Shown here: positions 1-8,193 of the stretch, piece after piece
Position numbering within the stretch: position 1 is the stretch's first letter
How the letters are laid out: each line of letters opens with the position of its first letter
Source of the DNA: an uncultured Alphaproteobacteria bacterium
Lineage (GTDB): Bacteria; Pseudomonadota; Alphaproteobacteria; HIMB59; GCA-002718135
Length of the DNA stretch: 37,062 nt
Assembly: GCA_902518895.1 (NCBI GenBank)
Contig: CABYHL010000010.1
Span: 1 to 37,062, forward strand
Direction of reading: 5' to 3'
Notes under the pieces: model-generated
What the model saw: the letters and a program-made list of their open reading frames with translations, nothing else
What the model was told of the DNA's origin: nothing
Database searches by the model: none
Program-made: the position numbers and the translations under genes

Positions 1-2
1 GT

Positions 3-377
3 TTTATTGATAATCCAGATAAATATATAATTTATTCAGTTTATGTAAAAAATAAATATGTTGGATATATAATATTCAAAGAGGGATTACATAATTCAAA
101 AGATGTATTGTATCTAGCTGATTTATTCTTACATAAAGATAAATTGGCATACACCAGAAAGATTATTAGTAAGATAATATTATTAAATTACAAAAAATAT
201 GCTTTTGTTTCAGCATGGATGTCAAAAAAAAGTTTTTACTGGAGATATATTTTTTATTGTTTACCAATTACTTATAAAAAAATACCATTTATTATTCACA
301 AAGATTTAAGCGATAAAATATTTTTTGACGAAAATAAACCAATTCACTTTGTATTATCGGATGGTGACAATATTTAA
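3..377 (+). CDS. GNAT-like acyltransferase, 3' part (5' end outside window)
   Basis: An open frame enters from the left edge and runs to TAA at 375-377, giving the last 124 residues. No start codon is needed inside the window; a TTG at 108 is in frame but is not a credible start because coding continues upstream of it. The pattern fits the C-terminal half of a GNAT-fold acyltransferase: a beta-strand pair (IYSVYV, YVGYIIF), an aliphatic helix, and a final strand ending HFVLSDGDNI, a close commonly seen in acyltransferases of surface-polysaccharide loci. The next gene is a polysaccharide deacetylase 2 nt downstream on the same strand, which supports a cell-envelope sugar role. The acyl donor and acceptor cannot be told, and the family assignment is tentative because the N-terminal half is missing. 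Confidence 0.55.
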   Translation, partial: FIDNPDKYIIYSVYVKNKYVGYIIFKEGLHNSKDVLYLADLFLHKDKLAYTRKIISKIILLNYKKYAFVSAWMSKKSFYWRYIFYCLPITYKKIPFIIHKDLSDKIFFDENKPIHFVLSDGDNI

Positions 378-379
378 TT

Positions 380-1378
380 ATGATTCTACATATAGCTATT
401 AGAAAATTAAAATTTTATTTAAGATTTATGTTTACTATATTTCTATATTATTTTAAACTTACACCCTTTCAGTTAAAAAAAAATCAGTCTCTAATTAGTG
501 TCATAAATTACCATTATTTTTTAGGAAATGATGTAGATCCTTCAGACCCTTCATTAGAAATAAACATAAATGTTTTAAGGAAACAATTATTAATTTTATT
601 TAATACAAATAAATTTATAAAAAATTCAAAAGAACTCAGTGATTTTTTTAATAAAAAAGCAATAGATAAAAAATTTTTAATTACTATAGATGATGCAGAT
701 TATAATATTAAAAAAATATTACCTTTAATCAAAGAATTAAAAATTCCTATCATAATATTTATTCCATTTGGTTTTTGTTTAGATAAAGATAATATCTTAG
801 GTCTACAGTGTAGATATTTGCATCATTTATATTTTAAATTAAATAAAGATAATAAAAAAATAAATAATAAAAAAATTTTATTAGAAAACTTCAATCAAGT
901 CATGAGATTAGATAGGAAATCTTTACAAAATAAATATCTAAAATTAATAAAAGATAGCAAAAGTTTTTTTGTAAAAAAAAAATTTTTATCGATTAAAGAT
1001 CTAAAAAATATTTCTGATAATAATTTAATTACTTTAGCATCGCATTCTATGACACATTTACCACTAAAAAACCTGCCTAATAAATGGCTTAAATGGGAAA
1101 TTACAGAGTCTATAAAGCTAGTAAAAAAAATAAAAGGGGATTATACAATTTTTGCTTATCCATACGGACATGTTAATTCTTATAATTCAAATGTAAAAAA
1201 AATTTTATTCAATCATAATATCAAGTTTGCTTTTTCTACTAGATCATTTTTATTAAATCAAAATACCGATCATTTAGAATTAGGAAGAACTTATTTTTTT
1301 AATAATAGTAACAGAAATTACATTCTTGGAACAGCTTTTGGATCAATGCAACTTTTTGATAATATTTTAAAAAGATAA
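380..1378 (+). CDS. Polysaccharide deacetylase family protein (NodB-like)
   Basis: This 332-residue protein has the ordered motifs of NodB-type (carbohydrate esterase 4) deacetylases. Motif 1 is ITIDDADYN around D104-D105, in place of the usual TFDDG. Motif 2 is SHSMTH with the metal-binding histidines H222 and H226. Motif 3 is FAYPYG at about 258-263. Known members remove N- or O-acetyl groups from cell-surface polysaccharides using a divalent metal. A hydrophobic stretch at residues 11-30 could anchor it in the membrane. It lies 2 nt after the acyltransferase-like gene, so the two are probably co-transcribed. The glycine after the DD pair is replaced by alanine, so activity is likely but not certain. 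The substrate is unknown. Confidence 0.8.
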   Translation: MILHIAIRKLKFYLRFMFTIFLYYFKLTPFQLKKNQSLISVINYHYFLGNDVDPSDPSLEININVLRKQLLILFNTNKFIKNSKELSDFFNKKAIDKKFLITIDDADYNIKKILPLIKELKIPIIIFIPFGFCLDKDNILGLQCRYLHHLYFKLNKDNKKINNKKILLENFNQVMRLDRKSLQNKYLKLIKDSKSFFVKKKFLSIKDLKNISDNNLITLASHSMTHLPLKNLPNKWLKWEITESIKLVKKIKGDYTIFAYPYGHVNSYNSNVKKILFNHNIKFAFSTRSFLLNQNTDHLELGRTYFFNNSNRNYILGTAFGSMQLFDNILKR

Positions 1379-1488
1379 AATACTTTAATATTTACAATTT
1401 TAAAAAAAATAAAAACTAAAATTTTTTTCAAATTGCTAATTCTGTTTTAATGTAAAGGATTAAATAAAGTAAAAAAATATATCAAATT

Positions 1489-1518
1489 AGATAAATTTTA
1501 TAATTTCTAAATTTATCT
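1489..1518. terminator. AT-rich inverted repeat between convergent genes
   Basis: A perfect 10-bp inverted repeat (AGATAAATTT ... AAATTTATCT) with a 10-nt loop lies 3 nt beyond the stop of the minus-strand DUF4198 gene. It sits in the 143-bp gap between that gene and the convergent deacetylase gene. The position suits a transcription end for either direction, but the stem has only two G-C pairs and no T-run directly follows it on either strand, so it is a weak candidate. The rest of the gap (1379-1521) shows nothing else recognisable. Confidence 0.3.
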
Positions 1519-1521
1519 CAT

Positions 1522-2331
1522 TTATTTATAAGGTGTTTTTAAAGTGTAGGAAGTCCATAAAGAATGCCACTTTGCATAATTATCTTTTTTCTTATTACTA
1601 CCTTCAATTATGACAACACTTTCAATTAGATATTTTGTGTCTTTTTTAAAAAAGAAATCAAAATAACCAGACTCATTTGTCCTTACATATTCTTTTTTAA
1701 AATAACCATTATTTAAACTCATTATCGAAACTTTATGATTAGATAGTATTCTATTTTTATATTCTAAAAGAATTCTCTTACTTTCATTTAAATTCTTAAG
1801 AGGATTTTCTAAAAAAATAAATTCTAACTCCATATTTGTATCAACATCACTACCATCAAAATTATCTACACTAATTAATGATTTTGCATATCTTTTGTAA
1901 CTTTCAATAAAATTATCTGGATAATTATTTTCTTTATGTTTTTGAATTAAATTTGGATATCCTTTTTCTCTTGTAAATATTTCAAATTTTACTAATTTTT
2001 TATATTCAACATATTTAGTCACTGACTCAATCTGTATTACATTTAATCCTTTGGATAATTTTTTAATATTAAGGGCAGGAATATCACCTAATCTACCTTT
2101 AATTTTAGATTTACCATCTTTTAAATGAAGGAATGCTATTTTAAAATATTCTTTAGTAAATGGTATTGGTGATCCTTCAAAATTTTCTCCTATAAATATA
2201 TTTGCTATAGCCTTTTCATCATTTGATAAGTGATAATTTGTAGGATCAATCCAAAATTCGTGACTTATAGAAATTTTAGATATTGAAGTTAAGATAATAA
2301 TAAATATTAACTTTTTTATATAAAATTTCAT
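1522..2331 (-). CDS. DUF4198 domain periplasmic protein, probable metal-uptake accessory
   Basis: This 269-residue protein has a Sec signal peptide (positive start, hydrophobic core, likely cut near residue 23) followed by HEFWIDP, the characteristic mature N-terminus of DUF4198 proteins. The C-terminal part (ESGYFDFFF, then YLIESVV and a closing WHSLWTSYTL) fits the beta-sandwich end of that family. DUF4198 proteins are often encoded beside nickel/cobalt uptake genes, and here the divergent neighbour is a HupE/UreJ membrane protein. I infer a periplasmic metal-handling role, possibly through the histidine at the mature N-terminus. An SD-like AAGAGAA lies about 5 nt upstream of the ATG, inside the coding region of the opposite gene. 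The start is fixed by the signal peptide. Confidence 0.75.
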   Translation of the reverse strand: MKFYIKKLIFIIILTSISKISISHEFWIDPTNYHLSNDEKAIANIFIGENFEGSPIPFTKEYFKIAFLHLKDGKSKIKGRLGDIPALNIKKLSKGLNVIQIESVTKYVEYKKLVKFEIFTREKGYPNLIQKHKENNYPDNFIESYKRYAKSLISVDNFDGSDVDTNMELEFIFLENPLKNLNESKRILLEYKNRILSNHKVSIMSLNNGYFKKEYVRTNESGYFDFFFKKDTKYLIESVVIIEGSNKKKDNYAKWHSLWTSYTLKTPYK

Positions 2332-2332
2332 T

Positions 2333-3490
2333 ATGTTCTCTTATATAAAAATTATAAAATTATATCTATTTTTAATTCTAACAGTTTTTTTAAATATATT
2401 CTCAACATCTTCAATCTGCCATGAAATAAAGCCATCTATTGCAGATTTTACCTATGATGAAAGTTATTTGAATTTTAAAATAAGATTAAACGCTGAATTA
2501 ATATTATCTAATATTGATGCATCTATTGTTTCTAATACAGACTCTTCATCACTAAGTGAAGTTTATGATAAATTTAGAACTTTAAGCAAAAAAGATCTTG
2601 AAAAAATGTTTCAAAATTCTTGGAGTGAAATAATTTCTAATATTGATATTAAAATTAATAATAAATCAAAGAAAATTACTTTAATTAAAATTGAAGTTGA
2701 AGATATAAAAAATTTTGAAATAAGTAGAGATACCCATGTTTATTTTAGAGTTTTTTTAGATAAAAATTCTGAACAATTTACATTTAGATGGGTTAAAAAC
2801 TACGGCCCAATTATTTTAAGAGAGAATAATAATAACAAATTAGAAGATGAATTAGTTACAGAATATTTGCAATCAGGAATTGAATCAAGTCAATTTTCAT
2901 TTAAGGAAAATAATTTTAGTAAAACATTTAATAGCTTCGCAAAATTTTTTATACTAGGAATTCAACATATAATTCCAAAAGGATTAGATCATATTTTGTT
3001 CATATTTGGACTTTTTTTATTTTCATCATCTTTAAAAAAATTAATTTCTCAAATAACTATCTTTACTATTGCTCATTCAATTACTCTCATATTTGTTTCT
3101 TTATCTTTAACGAGAATCAATCCTCAAATTGTTGAACCTATCATTGCGCTTTCTATAGTTTATATCGGATTAGAAAATATATTTAAAAAATATATAAAAG
3201 AATATTTACGATATTTTGTAATCTTATTTTTTGGATTACTTCATGGTTTAGGATTTGCATTAGTTTTGAGTGACATAGGTTATAAGAGTAGTGATTTATT
3301 TGTAAATCTCATCTCGTTTAATATTGGTATTGAAGTTGCTCAAATATCTATAGTATTGGTTCTATATCTAATAGTTACTTTAAACTTCGCAAAAAATAAA
3401 AACTATAGAATTTTTTTTCAAGTTCCATCTTCTGTATTAATTTCTAGTATTGGGCTGTATTGGTTTTTTGAAAGAATTAATTTTATTTAA
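2333..3490 (+). CDS. HupE/UreJ family membrane protein, probable Ni/Co-type importer
   Basis: This 385-residue protein has a signal peptide, a periplasmic domain to about residue 195, and then a membrane domain with the HupE/UreJ_2 hallmarks. These are HIIPKGLDH (H212, D219, H220), TIAHSITL (H248), VEPIIALS (E268), FGLLHGLGF (H304) and SFNIGIEVAQ (N330, E334). Conserved histidines and acids of this kind are thought to carry divalent metal ions in HupE/UreJ proteins. No hydrogenase or urease gene is near, so the metal may serve cobalamin or another enzyme. The gene diverges from the DUF4198 gene with one base between the two ATG codons. There is no SD sequence before this ATG, but a TATAAAAT lies about 9 nt upstream, so the mRNA may be nearly leaderless. 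Confidence 0.8.
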   Translation: MFSYIKIIKLYLFLILTVFLNIFSTSSICHEIKPSIADFTYDESYLNFKIRLNAELILSNIDASIVSNTDSSSLSEVYDKFRTLSKKDLEKMFQNSWSEIISNIDIKINNKSKKITLIKIEVEDIKNFEISRDTHVYFRVFLDKNSEQFTFRWVKNYGPIILRENNNNKLEDELVTEYLQSGIESSQFSFKENNFSKTFNSFAKFFILGIQHIIPKGLDHILFIFGLFLFSSSLKKLISQITIFTIAHSITLIFVSLSLTRINPQIVEPIIALSIVYIGLENIFKKYIKEYLRYFVILFFGLLHGLGFALVLSDIGYKSSDLFVNLISFNIGIEVAQISIVLVLYLIVTLNFAKNKNYRIFFQVPSSVLISSIGLYWFFERINFI

Positions 3491-3668
3491 TCAAATTTGC
3501 TAGAGTTCAAATTATCAAGCTATTAAATAAAGAAGATTTGCCAACCTCTAATTTTAATAAAATTTTAGTTAGCTATTGGTATAATGAATTTATAACTTTA
3601 GCTAAGAAGAAATGCTTTTTGATAATTCCTTCATTGTTAACAATTTTTTAAATATTAATTAAATAATG

Positions 3669-3697
3669 TTGAGATTCCATTCTATTTTCGTTATTAC
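3669..3697 (+). promoter_or_regulatory. Candidate promoter for tRNA-Ser / dapA
   Basis: A TTGAGA hexamer (3669-3674), a 17-bp spacer and TATTAC (3692-3697) lie about 30 bp before the tRNA. This fits a housekeeping-sigma promoter for the tRNA and for the genes immediately after it. The match is partial and an AT-rich background yields such matches often. The rest of the 236-bp gap (3491-3726) holds no recognised feature. Confidence 0.35.
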
Positions 3698-3726
3698 ATC
3701 AATATAAGCAATATGAAACAATTACA

Positions 3727-3818
3727 GGAGAGATGGGTGAGTGGCTTAAACCACAGGTTTGCTAAACCTGCGAAGGAAGTAATTCCTTCCGAGGGTTCGA
3801 ATCCCTCTCTCTCCGCCA
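3727..3818 (+). tRNA. tRNA-Ser (anticodon GCT)
   Basis: The cloverleaf can be read directly. The acceptor stem GGAGAGA (3727-3733) pairs with TCTCTCC (3808-3814), followed by discriminator G and an encoded CCA (3816-3818). The anticodon stem is CAGGT/ACCTG with loop TTGCTAA and anticodon GCT at 3761-3763. A long class II variable arm (GAAGGA ... TCCTTC) is present, as expected for serine tRNA. The T-arm is GAGGG-TTCGAAT-CCCTC. It decodes AGC/AGU. Only seven bases separate the CCA end from the dapA start codon. Confidence 0.97.
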
Positions 3819-3825
3819 TATAAAA

Positions 3826-4698
3826 ATGTTTAAAGGAAGTATACCTGCAGTTATTACACCCTTTGTTGAAGATAGAATAGATTATGATTCCTTGTATAAA
3901 GTATTAAACTATTTAATAGAAAATGGATCACATGGACTTGTTCCATGTGGAACAACTGGAGAGTCCCCAACTTTATCACATGATGAACACAAAAAAATAA
4001 TTGAAGAAACAATCAGAATTGCCGACAAAAGAATTCCTGTCATAGCAGGTACTGGTTCTAATAATACTTTAGAAGCAATAGAATATACAGAACACGCTGA
4101 AAAATCTGGAGCTGATGCAGCTCTTATTGTAACACCATACTATAATAAACCAACTCAATCAGGATTATACGAACACTTCAAAACGATTGCTGAGAAAACT
4201 AATATTCCTATAATAATATATAACATTCCTGGTAGATCGATAGTTGATATGAGTATTGAAAATATGATTGAATTATCAAATATTAAAAATATTATTGGCG
4301 TTAAAGATGCAACTAATGATTTATTCAGACCATTACTTACCAGAAAAAAAATGCAAAAAAATTTTTGTTATCTTTCTGGTGAAGATGGAACTGCTTTAGC
4401 ATACTTAGCACAAGGAGGTCACGGTTGTATATCAGTTACAGCAAATGTAGCTCCAAAATTATGTTCAGAAATGCATTCAGCTTGGGAAAAAGGAAATATT
4501 TCTGAAGCTCAGGAAATAAATTTAAAACTATCATCATTACATAATGCTTTATTTGTAGAATCTAGTCCTGGACCAGTTAAATATGCTGCCTCATTATTAG
4601 GTTTATGTAATAAAAACACTAGACTGCCATTATCAGAAATTAAAGATGATACAAAAAAATTAGTTAAAAATTGTCTTCAAGAATTACAACTTTTGTAA
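3826..4698 (+). CDS. dapA: 4-hydroxy-tetrahydrodipicolinate synthase
   Basis: DapA condenses pyruvate with aspartate semialdehyde, the first committed step of lysine and diaminopimelate synthesis. The 290 residues match the usual length. Visible motifs are GTTGESPTL (T43, T44), the tyrosine of TPYYNKP (Y106), YNIPGR (Y132, R137) and GVKDAT with the Schiff-base lysine K160. These are the catalytic residues of the family shifted by one from the E. coli numbering. The ATG begins 7 nt after the CCA of tRNA-Ser, with no SD sequence. The stop codon is directly followed by the smpB start. Co-transcription with the tRNA is likely, and tRNA processing would leave a very short leader. Confidence 0.96.
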   Translation: MFKGSIPAVITPFVEDRIDYDSLYKVLNYLIENGSHGLVPCGTTGESPTLSHDEHKKIIEETIRIADKRIPVIAGTGSNNTLEAIEYTEHAEKSGADAALIVTPYYNKPTQSGLYEHFKTIAEKTNIPIIIYNIPGRSIVDMSIENMIELSNIKNIIGVKDATNDLFRPLLTRKKMQKNFCYLSGEDGTALAYLAQGGHGCISVTANVAPKLCSEMHSAWEKGNISEAQEINLKLSSLHNALFVESSPGPVKYAASLLGLCNKNTRLPLSEIKDDTKKLVKNCLQELQLL

Positions 4699-5142
4699 AT
4701 GAAGATCATTGCTGCTAATAATAAAGCTAATTACAATTATACTATATCAAATAAAATTGAAGCTGGCATAGTACTCACTGGATCTGAAGTCAAATCTTTA
4801 AGATTAAATACAGGATCTATTCGTGGATCTTACATCATAGAGCAAAATGGTGAGTTGTGGCTTTCTAATTCTTATATAAAAAAATACCAAAATTCGTCAG
4901 ATAAATACTATGATCCTACAAGAAATAGAAAATTATTAGTAACTAAGCGAGAATTTAATAAGGTTTCAGGATCAATAAAGCAGGGTGGATTTACAATAAT
5001 TCCAATTTCTTTATATTTTTCTAATAAAGGTTTTGCAAAGTTATCGTGTGGAATTGCAAAGGGTAAGAAAAAAATAGATAAAAGAGAGTCAATAAAACAA
5101 AGGGATTGGAATATAAAAAAGTTAAGACTTCTTAAAAAATAA
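4699..5142 (+). CDS. smpB: SsrA-binding protein SmpB
   Basis: SmpB binds tmRNA and brings it to stalled ribosomes for trans-translation. The 147-residue protein shows the family's order of motifs: [11 protein letters not shown] near the start, [13 protein letters not shown] around residues 24-36, the Y-x-DP-x-R-x-RKLL segment around 70-80, and a basic C-terminal tail (KKKIDKRE ... KLRLLKK) that enters the decoding site. The start codon follows the dapA stop without any gap, indicating translational coupling. No tmRNA gene is seen in the window. Confidence 0.95.
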   Translation: MKIIAANNKANYNYTISNKIEAGIVLTGSEVKSLRLNTGSIRGSYIIEQNGELWLSNSYIKKYQNSSDKYYDPTRNRKLLVTKREFNKVSGSIKQGGFTIIPISLYFSNKGFAKLSCGIAKGKKKIDKRESIKQRDWNIKKLRLLKK

Positions 5143-5186
5143 TAAAGTATTTACTTTTAAAAATTGATAACTATAAGACCAATTAT

Positions 5187-5621
5187 ATGGCAAGAATAAC
5201 TGTTGAAGATTGTATTGATAAATTTCCAAGTAGATTTGAGTTGGTTCTAATAGCTTCTAACAGAGCTAGAAAACTGTTTTCAGGAGAAAAGCCAACAGTA
5301 GAAATAGATAATGACAAAAATACTGTTATTGCTCTAAGAGAAATAGCAGATGAAACATTAACAAAGGAACAATTAAAAAATGATTTAATCGAAGAGTACC
5401 AGACTAATAATTTTGGTGAGGACGAAGATATAAATGAACTTGAAGATAATACTTCTGATACTGGAACTGAAGAGAATGAATTAGATAAAGAAGAAACAAT
5501 TTTGGAAGCATCTGATACAAGTGATTTACAGCAAGATATTTCAAATAATGCTCAACAATCAGAAGAAATATCTACTGAAACTTCACAAGATAATTTAAAA
5601 AATTCATTAGATGAAGATTAA
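5187..5621 (+). CDS. rpoZ: RNA polymerase omega subunit with long acidic tail
   Basis: Residues 1-60 are a clear omega subunit: [20 protein letters not shown], then ASNRARKL and [10 protein letters not shown]. Omega binds the beta-prime subunit and helps polymerase assembly. The gene then continues with about 80 residues rich in Asp, Glu, Ser, Thr, Asn and Gln and no clear fold, making the protein 144 residues. Many omega subunits are 70-130 residues, so this is at the long end. The gene sits just before rsh, an arrangement also known from spoT-linked rpoZ in other proteobacteria, and omega contributes to the ppGpp site in E. coli polymerase. The gap before it contains TTGATA, but I cannot define a promoter. 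Confidence 0.9.
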   Translation: MARITVEDCIDKFPSRFELVLIASNRARKLFSGEKPTVEIDNDKNTVIALREIADETLTKEQLKNDLIEEYQTNNFGEDEDINELEDNTSDTGTEENELDKEETILEASDTSDLQQDISNNAQQSEEISTETSQDNLKNSLDED

Positions 5622-5680
5622 ATTCAAGCTCTTCAGTAGGTTAAAATTTAAATTAAAGTAAATAATTTAAAAAATTATTT

Positions 5681-7804
5681 ATGTATAAAGAAATTCACAA
5701 ACAACTAGAAATTATTACATCATACTTAAATCAAGAAGAAAAAAATAAAGTTTTTCAAGCTCTAAGACTAAGTGAGGAAGCGCATAGTAATCAACTTAGA
5801 AATTCTGGAGATCCTTTCATTACACATCCATTAGAAGTTGCAAAAATTTTGACTTCAATAAAATTAGATGCTGATTCAATTGTTGCTGGTCTACTTCATG
5901 ATACTTTAGAAGATACAAATTTAAATATAGAAGAAATAAGCAAAAATTTTGGAAATCAAATTGTAGAACTTGTTAGTGGGCTCACAAAAATAAATAAATA
6001 TTCACTAAAAGTTAAAAATCAAAAATTTGGAGAAAACTATAAAAAATTAATTTTAGCAACCACAAAAGATCTAAGGGTAATTTTAGTAAAACTTGCTGAT
6101 AGATTACATAATATGAGAACAATTCAATTTATAAAAGATGAAAATAAAAAAACAAAAATTGCTTTAGAAACATTAGAGGTTTTTGCACCATTAGCACAAA
6201 GACTTGGCATGAAAGAGTGGCAAGATGAGTTGGAAGATATTGCATTTGAAGTAATTAATCCTGATGCTAAGAAAACAATTATAGAAAGATTGGAATATTT
6301 AAAATCAAAGGATGATAACATTGTTGATGAAATTAGATATGAATTAAAAAAAATTTTTTTTCAAGAAGATCTAATTTGTAAAGTTGAAGGTAGAATAAAA
6401 TCACCTTATTCAATATGGAATAAAATTAAAAATAAAAATATTTCTTTTGAACAACTTTCAGATATTATGGCTTTTCGAGTCATAACAAACTCTACGAGAG
6501 AATGTTATAGATGTTTAGGAATAATACACAGACAATATCCATATATTCAAGGAAGATTTAAAGATTTTATATCAGCTCCAAAATCAAATGGATACAGAGC
6601 TCTTCATACTTCCGTGATGGGGCCAAAAAATAAAAAAATTGAAATTCAATTCCGTTCAAACATCATGAATCAAATTGCAGATTTTGGTGTTGCTTCTCAT
6701 TGGAAATATAAAGATCCAAAAAAAATAAAAGAAAAAGATGCAAAGGAATATAAGTGGGTCTATGATTTGGTAGACTCAATGAATTCTTCTACATCTCAAG
6801 ATGAATTAATTCAAAATTCAAAATTAAAAGTATTTCAGAATGATATTTTTGTTTTTACCCCAAAGGGAGATCTAATTGAATTGCCTAAAAATGCCACACC
6901 TGTTGATTTTGCTTATGCTATACATAGTCAAATTGGCGATAAATGTGTTGCTGCAAAAATAAATGACAAGTTACAACCATTAAAAACAATATTAAAAAAT
7001 GGTGATCAAATAGAAATTATTACTTCAGAATCTTCACAACCATCACCATTGTGGGAAAGATTTGCAGTTACAACAAAAGTTAAAGCTCAATTAAGAAGAT
7101 TTTTTAGATTTAAGAAAAAAGAAGAACATATAATTTTTGGCAGAGAAATATTAATAAATTATTTTCATAAAGAAAATTATGAATTTAATAAAAATATAGA
7201 AAATAAAATTTTAAATGATTTTAAATATAAATCAATTGATGATGTATACGCTTTAATAGGTTCAGGAGAAATTACAGCACTTTCTGTTATAAAAAAAATT
7301 TATCCTGAGTATAATTATATACCAATCTCTAAATTTAATGAAAATATTCAGAATCCAATAAAGTTAAAGGGATTAACTGCTGGGATGTCATATCATCTTG
7401 CCGGTTGTTGTTCTCCTTTAAAAGGAGATAGTATAGTAGGAATAGTAACTGCTGGAATAGGTGTAGCAGTTCACACTCTTGATTGCGACACACTTTCTTC
7501 TTATCAAGATACACCCGACAGATGGTTAAATATCTCTTGGGATAATCAAAGTAGTTTAGACATTGTATCAAATTCTAGAATTGTTGTTGTATTATTTAAT
7601 AAGCCAGGTAGTCTTGGAAAGGTAACAACAGTTATTGCAAAAAATAATGGCAATATTTCAAATATTCTATTTTCAGTCAGAAAACCTGATTTTTTTGAAA
7701 TTATTATAGACATAGAGGTCAGAGACTCTAATCATTTACAAAATATTATTGCGGCATTAAGAATGGAGAAAGAAGTATCTTCTTTAGAGAGATTAAAAGG
7801 TTAA
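5681..7804 (+). CDS. Bifunctional (p)ppGpp synthetase/hydrolase (RSH)
   Basis: This 707-residue long RSH protein makes and degrades (p)ppGpp. The hydrolase domain keeps its metal and catalytic residues: THP with H49, HDTLEDT (H73, D74, E77, D78) and KLADRLHNMR (D140). The synthetase domain keeps GRIKSPYSIWNKIK (237-250), DIMAFRV (D262), the RFKDF and KSNGYRALHT block (292-310) and EIQFR (E321, Q323). A TGS domain (IFVFTPKGDLIELP) follows at about 390-450, then a Cys/His segment (AGCCSPLKGD ... HTLDCD), and a C-terminal ACT domain (VVVLFNKPGSLGKV). Both active sites look intact, so this is probably the cell's single bifunctional Rel/Spo enzyme. Only two bases separate its stop from acpS. Confidence 0.95.
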   Translation: MYKEIHKQLEIITSYLNQEEKNKVFQALRLSEEAHSNQLRNSGDPFITHPLEVAKILTSIKLDADSIVAGLLHDTLEDTNLNIEEISKNFGNQIVELVSGLTKINKYSLKVKNQKFGENYKKLILATTKDLRVILVKLADRLHNMRTIQFIKDENKKTKIALETLEVFAPLAQRLGMKEWQDELEDIAFEVINPDAKKTIIERLEYLKSKDDNIVDEIRYELKKIFFQEDLICKVEGRIKSPYSIWNKIKNKNISFEQLSDIMAFRVITNSTRECYRCLGIIHRQYPYIQGRFKDFISAPKSNGYRALHTSVMGPKNKKIEIQFRSNIMNQIADFGVASHWKYKDPKKIKEKDAKEYKWVYDLVDSMNSSTSQDELIQNSKLKVFQNDIFVFTPKGDLIELPKNATPVDFAYAIHSQIGDKCVAAKINDKLQPLKTILKNGDQIEIITSESSQPSPLWERFAVTTKVKAQLRRFFRFKKKEEHIIFGREILINYFHKENYEFNKNIENKILNDFKYKSIDDVYALIGSGEITALSVIKKIYPEYNYIPISKFNENIQNPIKLKGLTAGMSYHLAGCCSPLKGDSIVGIVTAGIGVAVHTLDCDTLSSYQDTPDRWLNISWDNQSSLDIVSNSRIVVVLFNKPGSLGKVTTVIAKNNGNISNILFSVRKPDFFEIIIDIEVRDSNHLQNIIAALRMEKEVSSLERLKG

Positions 7805-7806
7805 AT

Positions 7807-8193
7807 ATGATTTATGGTAATGGAATTGATATTATTAATATTAACAGAATAAGAAAAGTAATTGATAAATATGGAAACCGATTTAAAAAAAGATGTTTCA
7901 GTATTGCTGAAATAGAAAGATCAGAAAATAGATTAAATTCAGTCGAGTCATATGCAAAAAGATATGCTGCTAAAGAAGCTTGCGCCAAAGCCTTAGGCAC
8001 GGGTTTAGCCAGAGGTGTATTTTGGAAAGATATTGAAGTTGAAAATAATCGATATGGCAAACCATTTATAAAACTTCATGGTAAAGCAAAAGAAATTTAT
8101 AAAAATATGAATAAAAATTCAAATACTCAAATTGAAGTGTCTCTTTCTGATGAAAAAAAATATGCAATAGCAAACGTTACAATTTATGACTAA
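7807..8193 (+). CDS. acpS: Holo-[acyl-carrier-protein] synthase
   Basis: AcpS transfers the 4'-phosphopantetheine arm from coenzyme A to a serine of apo-ACP, activating fatty acid synthesis. The 128-residue protein shows the group signatures: GNGIDIININRI at the start with the metal-binding aspartate, and RYAAKEACAKALGTG in the middle with the metal-binding glutamate. The ending IEVSLSDEKKYAIANV is also typical. An AAAAGG sequence lies just upstream of the ATG. It overlaps lepB by 8 nt. In most alphaproteobacteria pdxJ lies between an upstream gene and acpS; here rsh directly precedes it. Confidence 0.95.
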   Translation: MIYGNGIDIININRIRKVIDKYGNRFKKRCFSIAEIERSENRLNSVESYAKRYAAKEACAKALGTGLARGVFWKDIEVENNRYGKPFIKLHGKAKEIYKNMNKNSNTQIEVSLSDEKKYAIANVTIYD

